From the NCBI GenBank assembly GCA_026874595.1, contig CM049318.1, forward strand, positions 32,426,956 through 32,490,955: a stretch of 64,000 bases of DNA. Reading direction: 5' to 3'. Source of the DNA: Sipunculus nudus. Lineage: Eukaryota; Annelida; Sipuncula; Golfingiida; Sipunculidae. The position numbers and the translations under genes are program-made. Shown in pieces: positions 39,101-49,292 of this stretch (position 1 is the first letter of the stretch; each line of letters starts with the position of its first letter). The notes under the pieces were generated by a model, which had not been told where the DNA came from, did no database searches, and saw nothing but the letters and a program-made list of their open reading frames with translations.

Positions 39101-39928
39101 TTCAGTGTGTGCGTGTGTGGATATAGCTTTCCGTTTTATCTTACCAGGATATTCTGACGGAGTGTTCGGAAGCTGCTTTCAGACATGGCTCCATGCATGA
39201 ACCAATCTTACCACCACACAACCTGTGTATTACCGCCAGGAATAAGAAGAATAACACCACACACGTGACCCAGAGCAGTCTGATGGAGCCCTCATCTCCG
39301 AACCGATGTCTCATGGCGAAGACGAAGTAGATGACGTACAGGACGAGCAGAGCAGCAAGGAAGGTGTACAACATCCGGGTTTTGCTGTGCCGATAAAAGT
39401 CACTGAAACGCTTTTGTACCTCGTATAAACGTCCGTGATTGGTCATCTCTGCGCTCACTGTTTCTGTTGATACAATGCCCATCTCTTCATCTCTAGCAGT
39501 TTTATGTTGCTCTGCCGGGCCACTGATTTCCTTCCAACAGGAGGTATGGTAATTAGTCATTTTAAAGATTTAAACATGTTTCGCTATTGATTTCGCCAAG
39601 TAATTACTTAAAGCAAGCTTGCCCTGACGCAGGCACTTGAGCGATAAAAAGGACTAGCTTACGGAGTGTTCCACCAAATAATAACATCAATAAAGAAAAA
39701 CAGAAAAAAAGCGGTAACACAGGGTTGTCATTAAATGACGATTCTTCATGGGACTTCTCACTATTATTCCCAGAATAAAACAAAGAATCCTTTTTAAAGA
39801 TTAAAGCGATCATTTTAAAAAAATTGCAAAAAACTCACCGATTGGAATTCTCCATTTTTATAAGCCCTGTTATCCCGTCCATGCCTCTCTGCCGTTGGCG
39901 TATAGTTCTGTAGGATAATATCCGCCAT
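18029..39928 (-). CDS. SLC28A3-like: Concentrative nucleoside transporter, copy B (complete, 11 exons)
   Basis: Na+-coupled plasma-membrane nucleoside importer of the SLC28/CNT family. Joining 39839-39928, 39145-39530, 38355-38502, 28131-28322, 24767-24928, 23633-23758, 22264-22394, 21429-21612, 19985-20230, 18314-18494 and 18029-18105 gives an open frame of 640 residues plus stop; human CNT1-3 are about 650-690. All introns are GT..AG. Residues 1-85 are hydrophilic, then hydrophobic segments follow. Family signatures are in order: [11 protein letters not shown] and GQTESP (HP1, T327/E328), [38 protein letters not shown] (508-514), and [11 protein letters not shown] with N571 and S574. These match the substrate-contacting Q-T-E, E, N and S of the Vibrio CNT structure. 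N-glycosylation sequons lie after NEFVAYE. The acidic C-terminus ends SDEGDD. G-Q before T-E resembles broad-selectivity CNT3. The last exon is the least certain. Confidence 0.92.
18314..18494 (-). CDS. SLC28A3-like: CNT copy B exon 10
   Basis: 181 nt. It encodes [19 protein letters not shown] with the conserved Asn and Ser, [20 protein letters not shown] and CFMTACIAG. The acceptor is ACATTTCAG. The donor GCCG then GTGAGT leaves phase 1. Copy A's equivalent exon is outside the window. Confidence 0.93.
19021..19081. repeat. Short hairpin in intron 9 of CNT copy B
   Basis: TATAATGTACCATATATAT (19021) is complementary to ATATATATGGTACATTATA (ending 19081). A third copy of ATAATGTACCATA is at ~18683. 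Confidence 0.6.
19147..19162. repeat. (GT)n microsatellite
   Basis: Eight GT dinucleotides in intron 9 of CNT copy B. Confidence 0.8.
19985..20230 (-). CDS. SLC28A3-like: CNT copy B exon 9
   Basis: 246 nt. It encodes [31 protein letters not shown] and an extracellular loop with sequons NGT and NTT. The donor is GAA then GTAAGA. Confidence 0.93.
21429..21612 (-). CDS. SLC28A3-like: CNT copy B exon 8
   Basis: 184 nt. It encodes [19 protein letters not shown], where copy A has LVAN, then [14 protein letters not shown] and a loop ending YLSFE. The donor is GAG then GTGAGA. Confidence 0.92.
21643..22101 (+). mobile_element. Second HINE/pearl-like element with short repeats
   Basis: It starts TATCCCCCGCTTTGGG. 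It contains about three 59-71-bp units with TGACATGTGGAGACATCTGC (21699, 21758, 21829), then GACGGACGGACAGACAGACA, and ends in a hairpin GTCCCCCGC..GAGCGGGGGAC. This is the same plan as the 180-bp family (inverted CCCCCGC ends, core repeats, microsatellite, hairpin) with unrelated core. It lies in intron 7 of CNT copy B. Confidence 0.65.
22264..22394 (-). CDS. SLC28A3-like: CNT copy B exon 7
   Basis: 131 nt. It encodes [20 protein letters not shown] and a charged loop ending HIELDK. It ends mid-codon (AG), with donor GTATTT. Confidence 0.92.
22592..23076 (+). mobile_element. TTAA-flanked MITE, copy 1
   Basis: Bounded by TTAA on both sides, with inverted ends AGGGTCATAATCAGG and AGGGGTCCATACACC. 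It includes GGCCGCGTGACC and CGTGTTGGTAAACACAGTC. A second copy in opposite orientation is at 52648-53145. Open frames inside are incidental. It lies in intron 6 of CNT copy B. Confidence 0.7.
23633..23758 (-). CDS. SLC28A3-like: CNT copy B exon 6
   Basis: 126 nt. It encodes [19 protein letters not shown] and [18 protein letters not shown]. The donor is GAT then GTAAGT. Confidence 0.93.
24767..24928 (-). CDS. SLC28A3-like: CNT copy B exon 5
   Basis: 162 nt. It encodes [19 protein letters not shown] and [18 protein letters not shown]. The acceptor is TTTTTTCCAG and the donor is CAG then GTATAA. Confidence 0.93.
26990..27920. repeat. Tandem array, ~280-bp units with GGTGGCGCCACC
   Basis: Alternating half-units of ~130-150 bp carry the palindrome GGTGGCGCCACC or a variant (27325, 27454, 27603, 27733, 27881) and CTGAAATTTTGCA/CTGCAGACA phrases. 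It fills intron 4 of CNT copy B. Confidence 0.7.
28131..28322 (-). CDS. SLC28A3-like: CNT copy B exon 4
   Basis: 192 nt with the same boundaries as copy A exon 4. The acceptor is ATGATGTAG and the donor is AAG then GTTTGC, a weak donor. It lies 10 kb from exon 3 across the repeat-filled intron. Confidence 0.92.
28407..28584. mobile_element. Palindromic foldback MITE with 8-bp target duplication
   Basis: 28415-28576 is an ungapped inverted repeat (two 80-bp arms around AA at 28495-28496, six mismatches). It is flanked directly by TTTAAAAT at 28407-28414 and 28577-28584. An 8-bp duplication is the hAT signature. It begins CACAGGCACTCG and lies 85 bp upstream of exon 4 of CNT copy B, within intron 3. 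Confidence 0.85.
29170..31600 (+). mobile_element. 180-bp-repeat element, copy 1 (HINE/pearl-like), 13 repeats
   Basis: The 5' end reads GATGTGTCGGAACGACACG (itself a small hairpin, TGTCG-GAA-CGACA) then ATGCCCCCGCC. The body is 13 head-to-tail units of ~180 bp containing AAAAGTAGGTCAAC and ATATCTGCAGGCATTG. A short ACGGAATG/ACGGAAGG microsatellite follows, then a terminal hairpin TATGCCCC-GGCCAC/GTGGC-GGGGGCATA. Ends ATGCCCCCGCC and GGCGGGGGCAT are inverted. Left end, core repeats, ACGG-type microsatellite and 3' hairpin is the layout of Helentron-related non-autonomous elements known in bivalves. The family call is inference. Confidence 0.75.
31911..34343 (+). mobile_element. 180-bp-repeat element, copy 2 (HINE/pearl-like), 13 repeats
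   Basis: Duplicate of the copy at 29170-31600, displaced by 2741-2743 bp and identical apart from a 2-bp A-run difference noticed by eye. It shares the same flanks, so it arose by duplication of the locus and not by a second insertion. Confidence 0.8.
34344..35280. repeat. Tandem array with TGTGACCTTGACCTTTGACC
   Basis: About seven diverged ~130-bp units carry GTGACCTTGACCTTTGACC-like phrases (34367, 34460, 34600, 34752, 34890, 35022, 35155). It ends in a GACAGACAGACAAACGAACA microsatellite. It was interrupted by the 180-bp element, because the same phrase also occurs at 31626-31720. Confidence 0.65.
35630..36370. repeat. Tandem array, ~130-150-bp units
   Basis: Repeating phrases GAACTTGGT(A/G)GGAACAA, GAGGACAAAATTTG, ACTTCAAAAGTTAT and TTTGACCTTGAAGAT occur about five times, starting after GCCCTGTTAACGGAC. 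It lies in intron 3 of CNT copy B. Confidence 0.6.
37062..37312 (+). mobile_element. 251-bp TTAA MITE with visible empty site
   Basis: TTAA then GCCTCGGTCACAACC at the left and GGTTGTCACCGTGGC then TTAA at the right. The interior is GC-rich (CGGTCGCCGTATGGCG and similar). It interrupts a host repeat whose uninterrupted form, CCCTGTTAACGGACG, is at 35640-35654, so the TTAA was duplicated on insertion. Confidence 0.75.
37316..37392 (+). repeat. Pearl-like 3' tail with hairpin and oligo(A)
   Basis: GGACAGACGGCCGGACGG, then AGCTCAGATGAC..GTCAGCTGAGC (hairpin) and a run of A. Close relatives are at 57996-58095 and in part at 24040-24105. Confidence 0.5.
38355..38502 (-). CDS. SLC28A3-like: CNT copy B exon 3
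   Basis: 148 nt. The acceptor is TTTTAAAACAG and the donor is AAG then GTAAGA. It encodes [37 protein letters not shown] and SHNPAK. Confidence 0.9.
39145..39530 (-). CDS. SLC28A3-like: CNT copy B exon 2
   Basis: 386 nt. The acceptor ends GGAAG before GAA (copy A also uses an AAG acceptor), and the donor is CCTG then GTAAGA. It encodes the hydrophilic N-terminus, [19 protein letters not shown] and [19 protein letters not shown]. Confidence 0.9.
39839..39928 (-). CDS. SLC28A3-like: CNT copy B exon 1 (start codon)
   Basis: 90 nt, 30 codons, beginning [19 protein letters not shown]. It ends TCG then donor GTGAGT, exactly as in copy A; that conservation fixes the start codon. Confidence 0.88.
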
Positions 39929-41132
39929 GATTTCCTACAGAAGCGTTGACTGGTAACTTCAGCCTTTTCACTTGTTAACAAAAAGGCAATGCGCAGAAAA
40001 TTTCCAAATTAAAACAAACCAAGCCTCTGAAAACGACTCCGAAACCAGGCTATCACAGGTGCAATTAAACAATCTACACACAACTATGCAATGGTGACTT
40101 GGAACAGCATTACACCGCACAAGGGATGAGGTGCACGTAAACACATCGTTTTGATTCAGATGAAGACACCAAATGCGACCACGGCGGTACCCACTGCGCA
40201 AGAAAAAAATAAACATATATATGTCACGCTCCTAATAAACAGAAACGCCTCGAGTGCGATCGAGTGTTTCAAAAACCGAGAACTTTGCTTGATGGTAATT
40301 TGGAATTGGAGATTTTTTTTTGCACCACCGAAATCTCTGAACAAATGTGTATAGACGACTCAGTATGCATTTATAATGGGTCTGATTCTAGTCGTGATAG
40401 AAGGCTTTCGGGAAAATGTACCACAACGATTATCCATCCTATTGCAATGATATCCAGGTAAACAGGCGATAGTCTCAACATCCCGCTATGAATGATGAAC
40501 AAACACAAAGAAATAAATATGAACTCGGAAAAACTGAAAATCCATCGCTATGTTGACGAGTCAGTTCCTTATCGCGTACAAGTTGTCCAGTAACCCATGC
40601 TTGTATTCATTGGTTAAACGCTGACCTTTTTCTTGCACATGGCCATGTTGTTGGAAATTTTACTTAAAATGCCAACGATTGATCTGGTTCATGTCAAATA
40701 ACAGCGTGCTTGTATGCAACGAGGCGTAGACAAAAATGACGAAAACACTTGCATCCTCATACAGTGTTTAAGTGCGGTCCTCATGAGCAGTGTCAGATGT
40801 AAAGGCACTCTGACACAAATTACGCTCGTCGTAGACTCTTATGTCAGAGGGCCGAAATGGCGCTGTGCAACTGCAGCCCGGTTTCAACCACACGACCTAA
40901 AATTATCGTACTATTTTGTTAGTGAAACCAGATCCAAGCCATTTGATTATATGATTGCTAAACAGAATGCAAAAAATTGCATGTAAAACCTTATATTTAA
41001 ATTGCTCAGGGTTCTTGCACCTTATTAAAAATCAAAAGGAAGACCTTTGTAAGACTTTGTAAGACCTAATCCAGGTGAAAAGTAAGACATTTTACGGCAT
41101 CTATCTCAATTTAATGCACATAACAGGATAGA
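39929..41132. other. Intergenic upstream of CNT copy B
   Basis: Probable promoter region of copy B. No core element was identified by eye, and nothing else is recognisable. Confidence 0.5.
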
Positions 41133-44100
41133 ATACCACCTTGGGATGCTTCTGCTTTTTCTGCATGATAATCAGCCTCTGTTTCAAGAGAACCAATAAC
41201 TTTCTCCAGAGTCATCCTTTTCTTTCTCATCACCTCTAGTTCATCTGCCATGCTCTTCCTTTTCTGTGATACTGCATCTCAAGCTTTTTGTTTTTGTTGA
41301 TCATCAAGAAAATTCCTGTACCGCATCCTGGCACTTGCTGCATGTTTCAGCATTTCTTTTGTAGTAGGAACACCAGTTAATTCCCCTGCTCTTATGATAT
41401 GATCACAAATAAGTCTAGGTGCAACAATGGAATCTTCGTTCATGTAAACCGTTTCAACCTCTTTGTTGACAGAGAAACCCCTCTCTACAGTTGCCTGTCC
41501 ATGAGTGAGTAATAATAACTTCCTGACAACCCACCAAAGGGCAGGATACGTCTTGTGGGTAACTGAATGTAAAAATGTGTCCACTCTCTGTGGCTCTGAA
41601 CCTTCCCCAAAACACTTGAATGATTCGTCTTTGGCATCAACTATTTGTTTATACTGCTGAATGGCTTCATCACCTGCTCTGATCCCTCCTGGGAGTTGCT
41701 TGCAGCTAATCATTGTTGTCACCACATCTTCCATCTTCTTTTTGCAAGTTTTCGGCTCCCTGTACATTTTAGCAGGATCCAGGCAACACATATTTCTGAC
41801 AAGCGGATATTTGATTGGTGCTTTGTCCATGATTTTCTGAAGAACAGTTGCCAAAGCTGGCATACATTGTGTTTTGAATTCCCTGACCTGCAGTTGGCTA
41901 GCAGACAGTTTTGTCAGGGCAGATTTGGCTCCCAGACCAATATCTACACTGCCATAATGCACCCAATTGGAATTGTTCATCACATCAATTCTGCAGAGCT
42001 TCTCTGAGCTTTTATGTAGATCCAGAACATCCTTTTTTTATGAAGCGTTTCATCAGGTTTAGCACAAGTTCCTTGAGATCACTGCCAAAGAATGGCATCA
42101 TCGGTACATCTGTCTGATATTTTGTGAGAAACGGTGTGAAGGTCCTACATACAGCAGCAAAACAACTCCAGCTTTGCCACCACAAATCTGTCCTTTGTTG
42201 CCCCCATCACAGTGTCGAAAGAACCAGTGTTGGGATTAGGAAGTTTCTTCTCAGTCACAGCAGTGACATACACTCTGACGTTGTGCCAAATGTCTAGGGC
42301 CTTTTCTGCAACTGACAAGTTCTCTAACCAACGATGTCCACAGAATGGTTTTGGGAACTCTTTTGACTTGGTTAGCGTCATGAAATCTTCTCTGCGGGCA
42401 GGAACATTATGAAATAAGTAGTGGAGGGATCTCAAGATCCTCTCAATATTCCAGTCCTTAAATCCGGACTTAACTGAATTGTGAATAGTATGAAGACCAC
42501 AGCTACCAACAGGTAGCAACTGCATGCCACTGTAGTGATCATTTAATTCAGACTGAAAACTGTTAAAAAATTTCCAGTTTACATTTAGTCCATCCATCGA
42601 TATTGACAGAATATTCTTCATGTTCAGGTCCATTATTCCTTTCTGAAAAGAAACACAGAGTGAGTGTACAGTTTATCACATTTCTAGTAACTTTTTTTTT
42701 ATTTCTGCAAAAATCTTATTTTTGTCCAGATGTTAATAAAACAGTTAACGCTACCATCCGTTTTCTACAGATATTTCAATAAAGAATCAATATGCATACT
42801 AAGTTTGAGGATAATCAATGAATTTATGGATGAGAAAATGACACATCTCAAAAATGCAAGTAAACATCTGCTAAAGTAATGTTGATGGTACCATCTTATG
42901 TTCAAGGAAAGCAAGTTTCTGGACAATCCTGATCCCCTTGCTGATATAATGTCGTTGCTGCTGTAATCTGCCATATAGATACAGGTAATATGTGCAAAAG
43001 AGTAAAAGGATATTGGAGATGCTACATGTCATGTTTCCTCTATCCATAATGCTATTCATGATAAACAAGCATACCAAATTTAAGGACGATCAATAAAGTC
43101 ATGGCTGAGAAAATGACTACTACTGTGATGTATTAGTGTGATAAAATTAAAATAAATGTGTAAACATCTTACTTAAATAGTGTTGATGTTTCTGCAAACC
43201 TTGTTCAACTAACAGAACTATAAACTGTTTATATAATGATACAATAATTCAGGTCAATCCATGGCACCATTCCTGAGATATATTATAAGATCTTTGTGTG
43301 CATTTTTGCAAATTTCACAAGTGTCAGTGACAGTTTCTACGGACTGGGTGGCCTATTTTCTTCAAATTGTAAGTGGTATGCAAATGTAGAAGCATGTAAG
43401 TGTATTTCTGTTACCCAAAGCCAAATCTTAAGCATCTTGAATAAATTGTTTACAGTCTGGTCCAGGGTGGGGGTGCCCATTGATATGACACAGTATTTTC
43501 ATAAACTGGCAGATTAATTCAAAATTGTATGAGTAATGAAGCAATCGGGCTCAGGCCTAATTAACTAGAATTAAATTTAAACCATACCTTGCAAAATATT
43601 TAAGTAACACAATTAAATCAACATCTGAGTAAACAGTATTTTTAACAAAATTCATAAAGGTCAATGTCGTTGGTCACATGCTAATACAACTAAAAATACT
43701 TTTTAGCTGCTTTAATTTTTTTAAATAAATAAATCTAGGTGACCTTTAATATTCATAAAAATATAACCAAACCTTGAAATGATCCATCATGTCCACTGCT
43801 GTGGCGTGGCCCATGAACTGTGATCCGAGGTATCTTGAGTAAACTTGATCACCAGTGGCGACATCTGTACCCCAGAAGCGAATATGTAGATCCATTTGCT
43901 TTGTGGCTGTAGTTTTGTTTAGTGATTCGTAAAACATTATTACATAACTGTCCTGTTTCTTTATTTCATCGAGGAGCTGTTGTTTACAGTAAGGTGCTAG
44001 CCCAAATTAAGTTAAATTAGATGTTTTTGACTCTCCACATGAAAACGTTTGTGCAATTTGACTGTCTGGGAACATTAGTTTAAAAAACAGAACCAATATC

Positions 44101-44455
44101 TTCGTTGGACTTGTACGAGTGATGTTTCAATAGAGTCCATAACGTCCAAACAACTTCTGCTCTGAGCGTCTCGTTTCCGCCAATACTACTGTGTCTAGGC
44201 TTATCAACGATACCAGATGGCGCAACATCAGAACTCGGCCTTGAAGACGACGGTGTAGGACTCCTCAGCGATCTCTCCAAAGCTTCTCTTTCAGCCTTCA
44301 TCTTAAGTCTGTTTGCTTCTCGATCGGCATGTTTTTTACCGTTTTTGTGTTTGTTAACAGCAGCGCGACCCATTGTGCCCAATGAGAAGGTCTTTGAACA
44401 TATTGCGCAGTGAGCATCATACTTGCAACGCGGGCTTTTTTTTAAGCCAAGGCGT
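41133..44455 (-). pseudogene. hAT-type transposase, degenerate
   Basis: Minus-strand remnants of one long hAT-like protein, in order. A BED/C2H2-type zinc finger comes first (CAICSKTFSLG.. VNKHKNGKKH, ~44430-44330). A middle part follows (FWGTDVATGDQVYSRYLG, to 43774), apparently interrupted by a ~1.1-kb intron with a weak donor. Next is MDLNMKNILSISMDGLNV to 42145 (catalytic-core region). The hAT C-terminal dimerisation block HGQATVERGFSVNKEVE lies near 41490, followed by a charged coiled-coil tail to ~41140. Breaks: a T-run frameshift at ~44073, a stop near 43996, frameshifts at ~42150 and ~42035, and a TGA at ~41280. These preclude a functional product. The family is inferred from motif order. 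Confidence 0.75.
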
Positions 44456-47400
44456 GAACTGAGCTTCGACTAACCAGTTATTGTCAAAGGTACAGCGACC
44501 CATTTTTACCAGACACGCCCCTGACTGTACACACTCCAATGTAAAAGAATCCAAAACTTCTGAACAATCTGAATCGGACCACGAAAAGATCCGCAGCGCC
44601 CATACACGAAACCCATCAGATTTTCGAGAAACTTTGAGGGGTCAGGGTAATTCGCGCGTGAGCACTTTTTACCGAGATGCACCGAAATTACCGAGCGCCA
44701 ATAGCGCGATTAAACATCGTTACTCAAAACGAGCATTTTTGATATTGTTATACAGAAGATAAAAAAAATTGTTATCTGACTTTTATTGCTCTTTAGAAGT
44801 AATATTTTATCTCTAAAGGGGTTGATAGTTTTACAGTATCTTAAAACAAATTTGTATTTCAGAAATCAAAGTATACCCAGCAAGTTTTCTAGGTCACGTA
44901 TAATCAGCTTATACATTCAAAGATTATATATCATAACACCTGCATCTGTGAACCTGTCTATTTCCTGATGTAATGGTTTACTATTTATCAAATTTTTTAA
45001 ATCAGATATATATGTCTCTGATAACCATACCTTAATAGTCACCACCTAAATGGAAAGGAAGATCGGAGGGGAGATTAAAAGTCGAACAATCAAATGTTAA
45101 TGGAGTTGAATGTCGCTTAAATCTTCCGATGGCCCTTATTAGAAAATTTATTGTATAGAGCTAGGGGACTGTCAAAACTATTTTTCGTAGGCCCTATATT
45201 GACGTTTATTATATTAATGCCTCTATGTAAATTAGTCATGGTTACTACACAGCAGTCTTTTTATACAAGTCCTTTTTTCCTCATAATAATCAAGCAAATT
45301 AACCCGTTAGCTCTCAATACTCACCCATGATATCTTTTTAATTAACCTTGTCCTCGGTAAGGTTTAATATTTGGGAGAACAAATAAAGCAGATTCTGTGA
45401 AACATTTATCAAAGCGTAACTCACATTCACATATATTTATTTCAATGTTGTTTTTCACCATATTTATTCTTCCTCCCGAATCAAGTAACAGAAGATTCTA
45501 TGAATAATCATGTTGAAAAATGCAAAATATCAAGCACACCTGGGATGAAATATCACTTTTCACAATAAACACAGTTTATTAGCAATTACAAAGGCATGAA
45601 TATGATATGGAACATCACTCAACATTTATTCTGGGACCAAACAACGGTAATGGCCGGGTTCGGTGACTATCCTGGTCGTAGAGATCCCGAACTTCTTTCT
45701 TGCCATTGACCTGAACTTGCTTGATCTCCACACTTGACGTTTAGCGGGATCGTCAGGGGTAGTTTTTGTTTACCGCGCAATCTTTCATTCCGGCCAAAAT
45801 AAATACGCGCCCGTGTTCCTAATTTTATGAGAACCCGTCCATCCACTGAGAAAAGCTGTTAGCTTAGAGATGGATGGGCCGACGCTGCACCATGGCTGTG
45901 GCTCACAGGTAAAAAAGATCGGAATTCAATGTTTGTGGCGAATAAAATTTTAAGACTCAAATTGAACTTTTCTTCGAATCAAAACAACCAAATTACCATC
46001 CAGCTAGAACAAAAAAGTGAGGGCCAATTAGGTATCAGGAAAGTAGTTAACACACAAAAAATATTTGAGCTAATTGAGACTCAGTCGTTCTGGCTAATCT
46101 TATCAGGAGATTACAAGCGACGGGCCATTTTGACCAGTCCTCAGGCATTGGCCAAGGCTATATATGAATATTCAGATAGATATTCTGGATTGTCCAAACA
46201 TAGAAACGCGAAGTTTTCCACTTTCTCAATTTTTCCTGTCGACCATTTTTCCAGATTCGCTACACAGGCGAACTTCTGGATAATAGAGCGGAGTGTCTTG
46301 AATCTTAAAAGCCAAAACAGGTTTAACCCCAAATAAACAAGTGCAATGGGGAGAAAGAGGCTTGTAGATGAGAAACAAGTCAGAAATAAAAGGTACAGGG
46401 CTTCCCAAAAGCGAGAGGCAAATGTCAGATTATCTGGAAAAAATGTGATTAGTTTAGAAAACCTTGTTTGCTTTCACTCTTTCCTGAAATATGTCTCATC
46501 TTAATAATACCACAGCTACGGTCACACTTAATACAACAAGCTCATAGACATTAAAAGATTTGGCGTAAAACAAGGTTAGGCATTATATTTCGGGAAAAAA
46601 AACTTTAGTTTAGGCGACGTGCATATCACACTTGGCGTGTTAAAACATATAGGATTTTTAAAAAAATGTCACAAGAGGAACATTTAATTGTGATAGGTCC
46701 TGTGTTTCCATACAGTAGTTAGACCATTCTGGCATATTCAAATTTCTGTTCTCATCTCTCGGCTGTTTAAAGTGGAAATGTAGCCATCGACGCAATTAAA
46801 TTAACCATAGGGACAGATTCTTAGTATTGGACTAGTGAAAGCCATAGCATTTTTTTTTTTCCAAATTCTACACCAACACTTAGCACGCGTCAACTCAAAG
46901 GATATGTTTCACAGCATCTGACTGACATAGTACTGACATGAGGAATGAAAGGTACGAACTGCTGTTGTGACACACAATATGTAAAAAAAAAGCTTTTGTA
47001 AAAAATGAAATCCATAATATTGTACCCCGATTGACCATTTGAACTTGAAATTTTACCTTCAAATTAGGATGCCGTTTTGGTAACCGGGTGTTTCTGACCA
47101 TGGTGATACTTTCTAGTGTGGTTGCAAGCCATCAACATTTTTTTTTTTGGTCTACGGTGGACTAGTAGTGGACACGTTAATGCTGAAGTGCCTGTGTGTC
47201 AAAGAGTGGGATACGGGTTGGCTGACCAAGCGGCAGCTAGGTCTCCGGTATTCAGGGCGTCCTTAAATAAATTTTAAAAAGGCTAGCAAAGAAAGACAAA
47301 ACAATTAAGCTATTCGTGAAGATTGCCTCAATGAGAAGAGAGGGATGCCGACTGTCACTGACGTGTTTGGATAAATAAACCTTTAGAAGAGAGACCTTAT

Positions 47401-47971
47401 GGTAGCATCACTGTTTGAACCCCCTATATACAGTCCAACAGTGGTTAATATTCATTATAGACCCCCATAAAGTATACATTATATTGAACCTGGTACTGTA
47501 CTGAAGAATACATATTTTTAACTTTTCATTCATTTTAAGATAATTGAGTAACATTAAAAAAAAAATGAAAGGTCCACTCTATTATTTTTAGCCCCAGTAA
47601 CATTAATCTGTTTTTTAATTAATTAATAAGAAAAGACAGGACAATATCTTAAAACTTTTTTTTTGTTTTTCTTCTATCTTGATTCCATCAACCCAAAATG
47701 AAATTTTAAGTTTTTTTCAACAATTTAAAGATCATCATAAAAGAATAGTAAACCCATAAGCATACTGGGATGTTTGTTGCCGTTGACGCAATACATGCAC
47801 ACTAAATACACATAAATGTTTAATTTACTGAAACGCAATACACTAAGACTGGCAATACACTAATCTTCAAAAACTCGCAGCGTGGAAATCCAGGTTTATA
47901 CTCATTTCAACTCGGAAATGAATCAAGGTCTATAATTCTAATTATTAACATATTTTATTTTCAATATATAA
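44456..47971. other. Unassigned interval
   Basis: Contains open frames at 45929-46336 (plus, 135 codons) and short minus-strand frames at 45600-45850. None shows a recognisable family motif or supported splice structure. T- and A-runs are common from 46850 to 47720. Confidence 0.4.
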
Positions 47972-48425
47972 TGTTACAGGTGCTCTTTTTATTGTGTGAC
48001 ACGGGCGTAACTCTTGTTGTGACACCCTCGCCGGGCCGATTGTTACATTCGCAGTTAAATCCGTACTGGTTGAACTCTCGTTGTCATGTTAGCCTTGGGC
48101 TTTCTCGCCTGGTCGTGAGACACGTGTGGACCCTGGTATGTAGGAGCACACACAACGATGTTCTTCTAGATGATTCCTGTAACGCATGTTTACTGTGTTG
48201 TGTAAGATCTTTTAGACTGTTTGAGAAGTGGAAAATTCTCGGCTTGAGGTGAAGAGTATATAAAGGGGCTGTGTTTTAGAGCCGGGAGAAACCACTGACT
48301 CCTTTATTCATTCCCCCAGACATTTCACGCTGCCTAGTGTTACGGAATCTGATTTTTTTTTATCTCCATTACAAAATTTGTGTTCATCACGCATACGTGA
48401 TCTGTTTATATTAGGTTCCGTAACA
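47972..48425 (+). mobile_element. Solo-LTR-like sequence (454 bp)
   Basis: It starts TGTTAC and ends GTAACA, with a TATA box (AGAGTATATAAAGGGGC at ~48249) followed by a GGGGCTGTG..AGAGCC R-like region. The 3' half matches, in inverse orientation, 54616-55140. No clear target duplication was found. Confidence 0.55.
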
Positions 48426-49292
48426 ATAAATATTATAATACTCATATCCCGGTGATAACAACATTGACCAGCCCTCTTTGCTTTGAAAAGTGTGTGTGTT
48501 TGTGTGTGTGTTGGGGGGGGGGGAGGGTTAAATAAACTCCTCCTTTTCAGTATTGGCACTCTGCACAAAGACTTAAGACTAATGAAAACAACATGCATCA
48601 CTGGCCAGGCAAGGTATATATACAATGATCGGTATTTCCCACTGCCTTAACGCCCCTTGTTCTATACAGGAGTGATAATTACTCACCTGGAAGTGAGCGA
48701 GGTGTGCGCTCTACCATGCGCTAACATTATGCACACGTGTTCATGTGGCATTGGAAGATGAGGCCGGTGGAGTCATAGTAACCTCTTAAAAGGTAGCCCG
48801 CGATGCGGTTGAGCGAATGAATGGAAAAACAGGATGAAACAGGATGCAGGTTTTCGTATGCGTGTATCTGTTAAATAATGGTGAGCATGATGAGCCATTC
48901 CCAGTTACCTCATGGAAAAGTCAGGTGAAAGTGAGAAAGGGGAAATTTCCAGATTTAATCTAGAGCTGGAATTACAGTTGATAAGCGTTAATCAGTTACG
49001 TCATCGAAACAACACATGACGTTAACAGCCATTTAATTATGACACAGGATTTACAGTTCATAGGTCTCGTTTAGGATAACAAATTACTACTACTTCAGCA
49101 GGATTTCCCAATACCTCGACAGAGGCCTTTAGTTGTCGCAAATGGAAGGTATGTCAAATCCTAGCCACGTCAAAGAAACCAGCTTTGAGTGAGAATGACT
49201 TCCCTCCAACAGTGAAGGCTTACCAGTGTTGGAAGAAAATTTTCAGTTTTCTTACTTTGGACCAGTGAGACGGACAACCTGAACTTTCAGGC
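48426..49292. other. Upstream region of the galactosyltransferase
   Basis: Probable promoter and 5' UTR exon(s) of the GT31 gene. A CTTTCAG acceptor at ~49284-49290 just precedes the ATG. A polymorphic GTGTGT/G-run lies at 48491-48524. Confidence 0.4.

Noticed and set aside
40714-40986. 90-codon plus-strand frame upstream of CNT copy B
   Set aside because: No recognisable motif or supporting context.
45600-45850. Minus-strand frame ending VTEPGHYRCLVPE
   Set aside because: Looks protein-like over ~46 codons, but no acceptor site and no recognisable family; could be a decayed exon or chance.
45929-46336. 135-codon open frame, plus strand
   Set aside because: No recognisable motif, no supported splice sites, and the opposite strand is equally open; not enough to call a gene.
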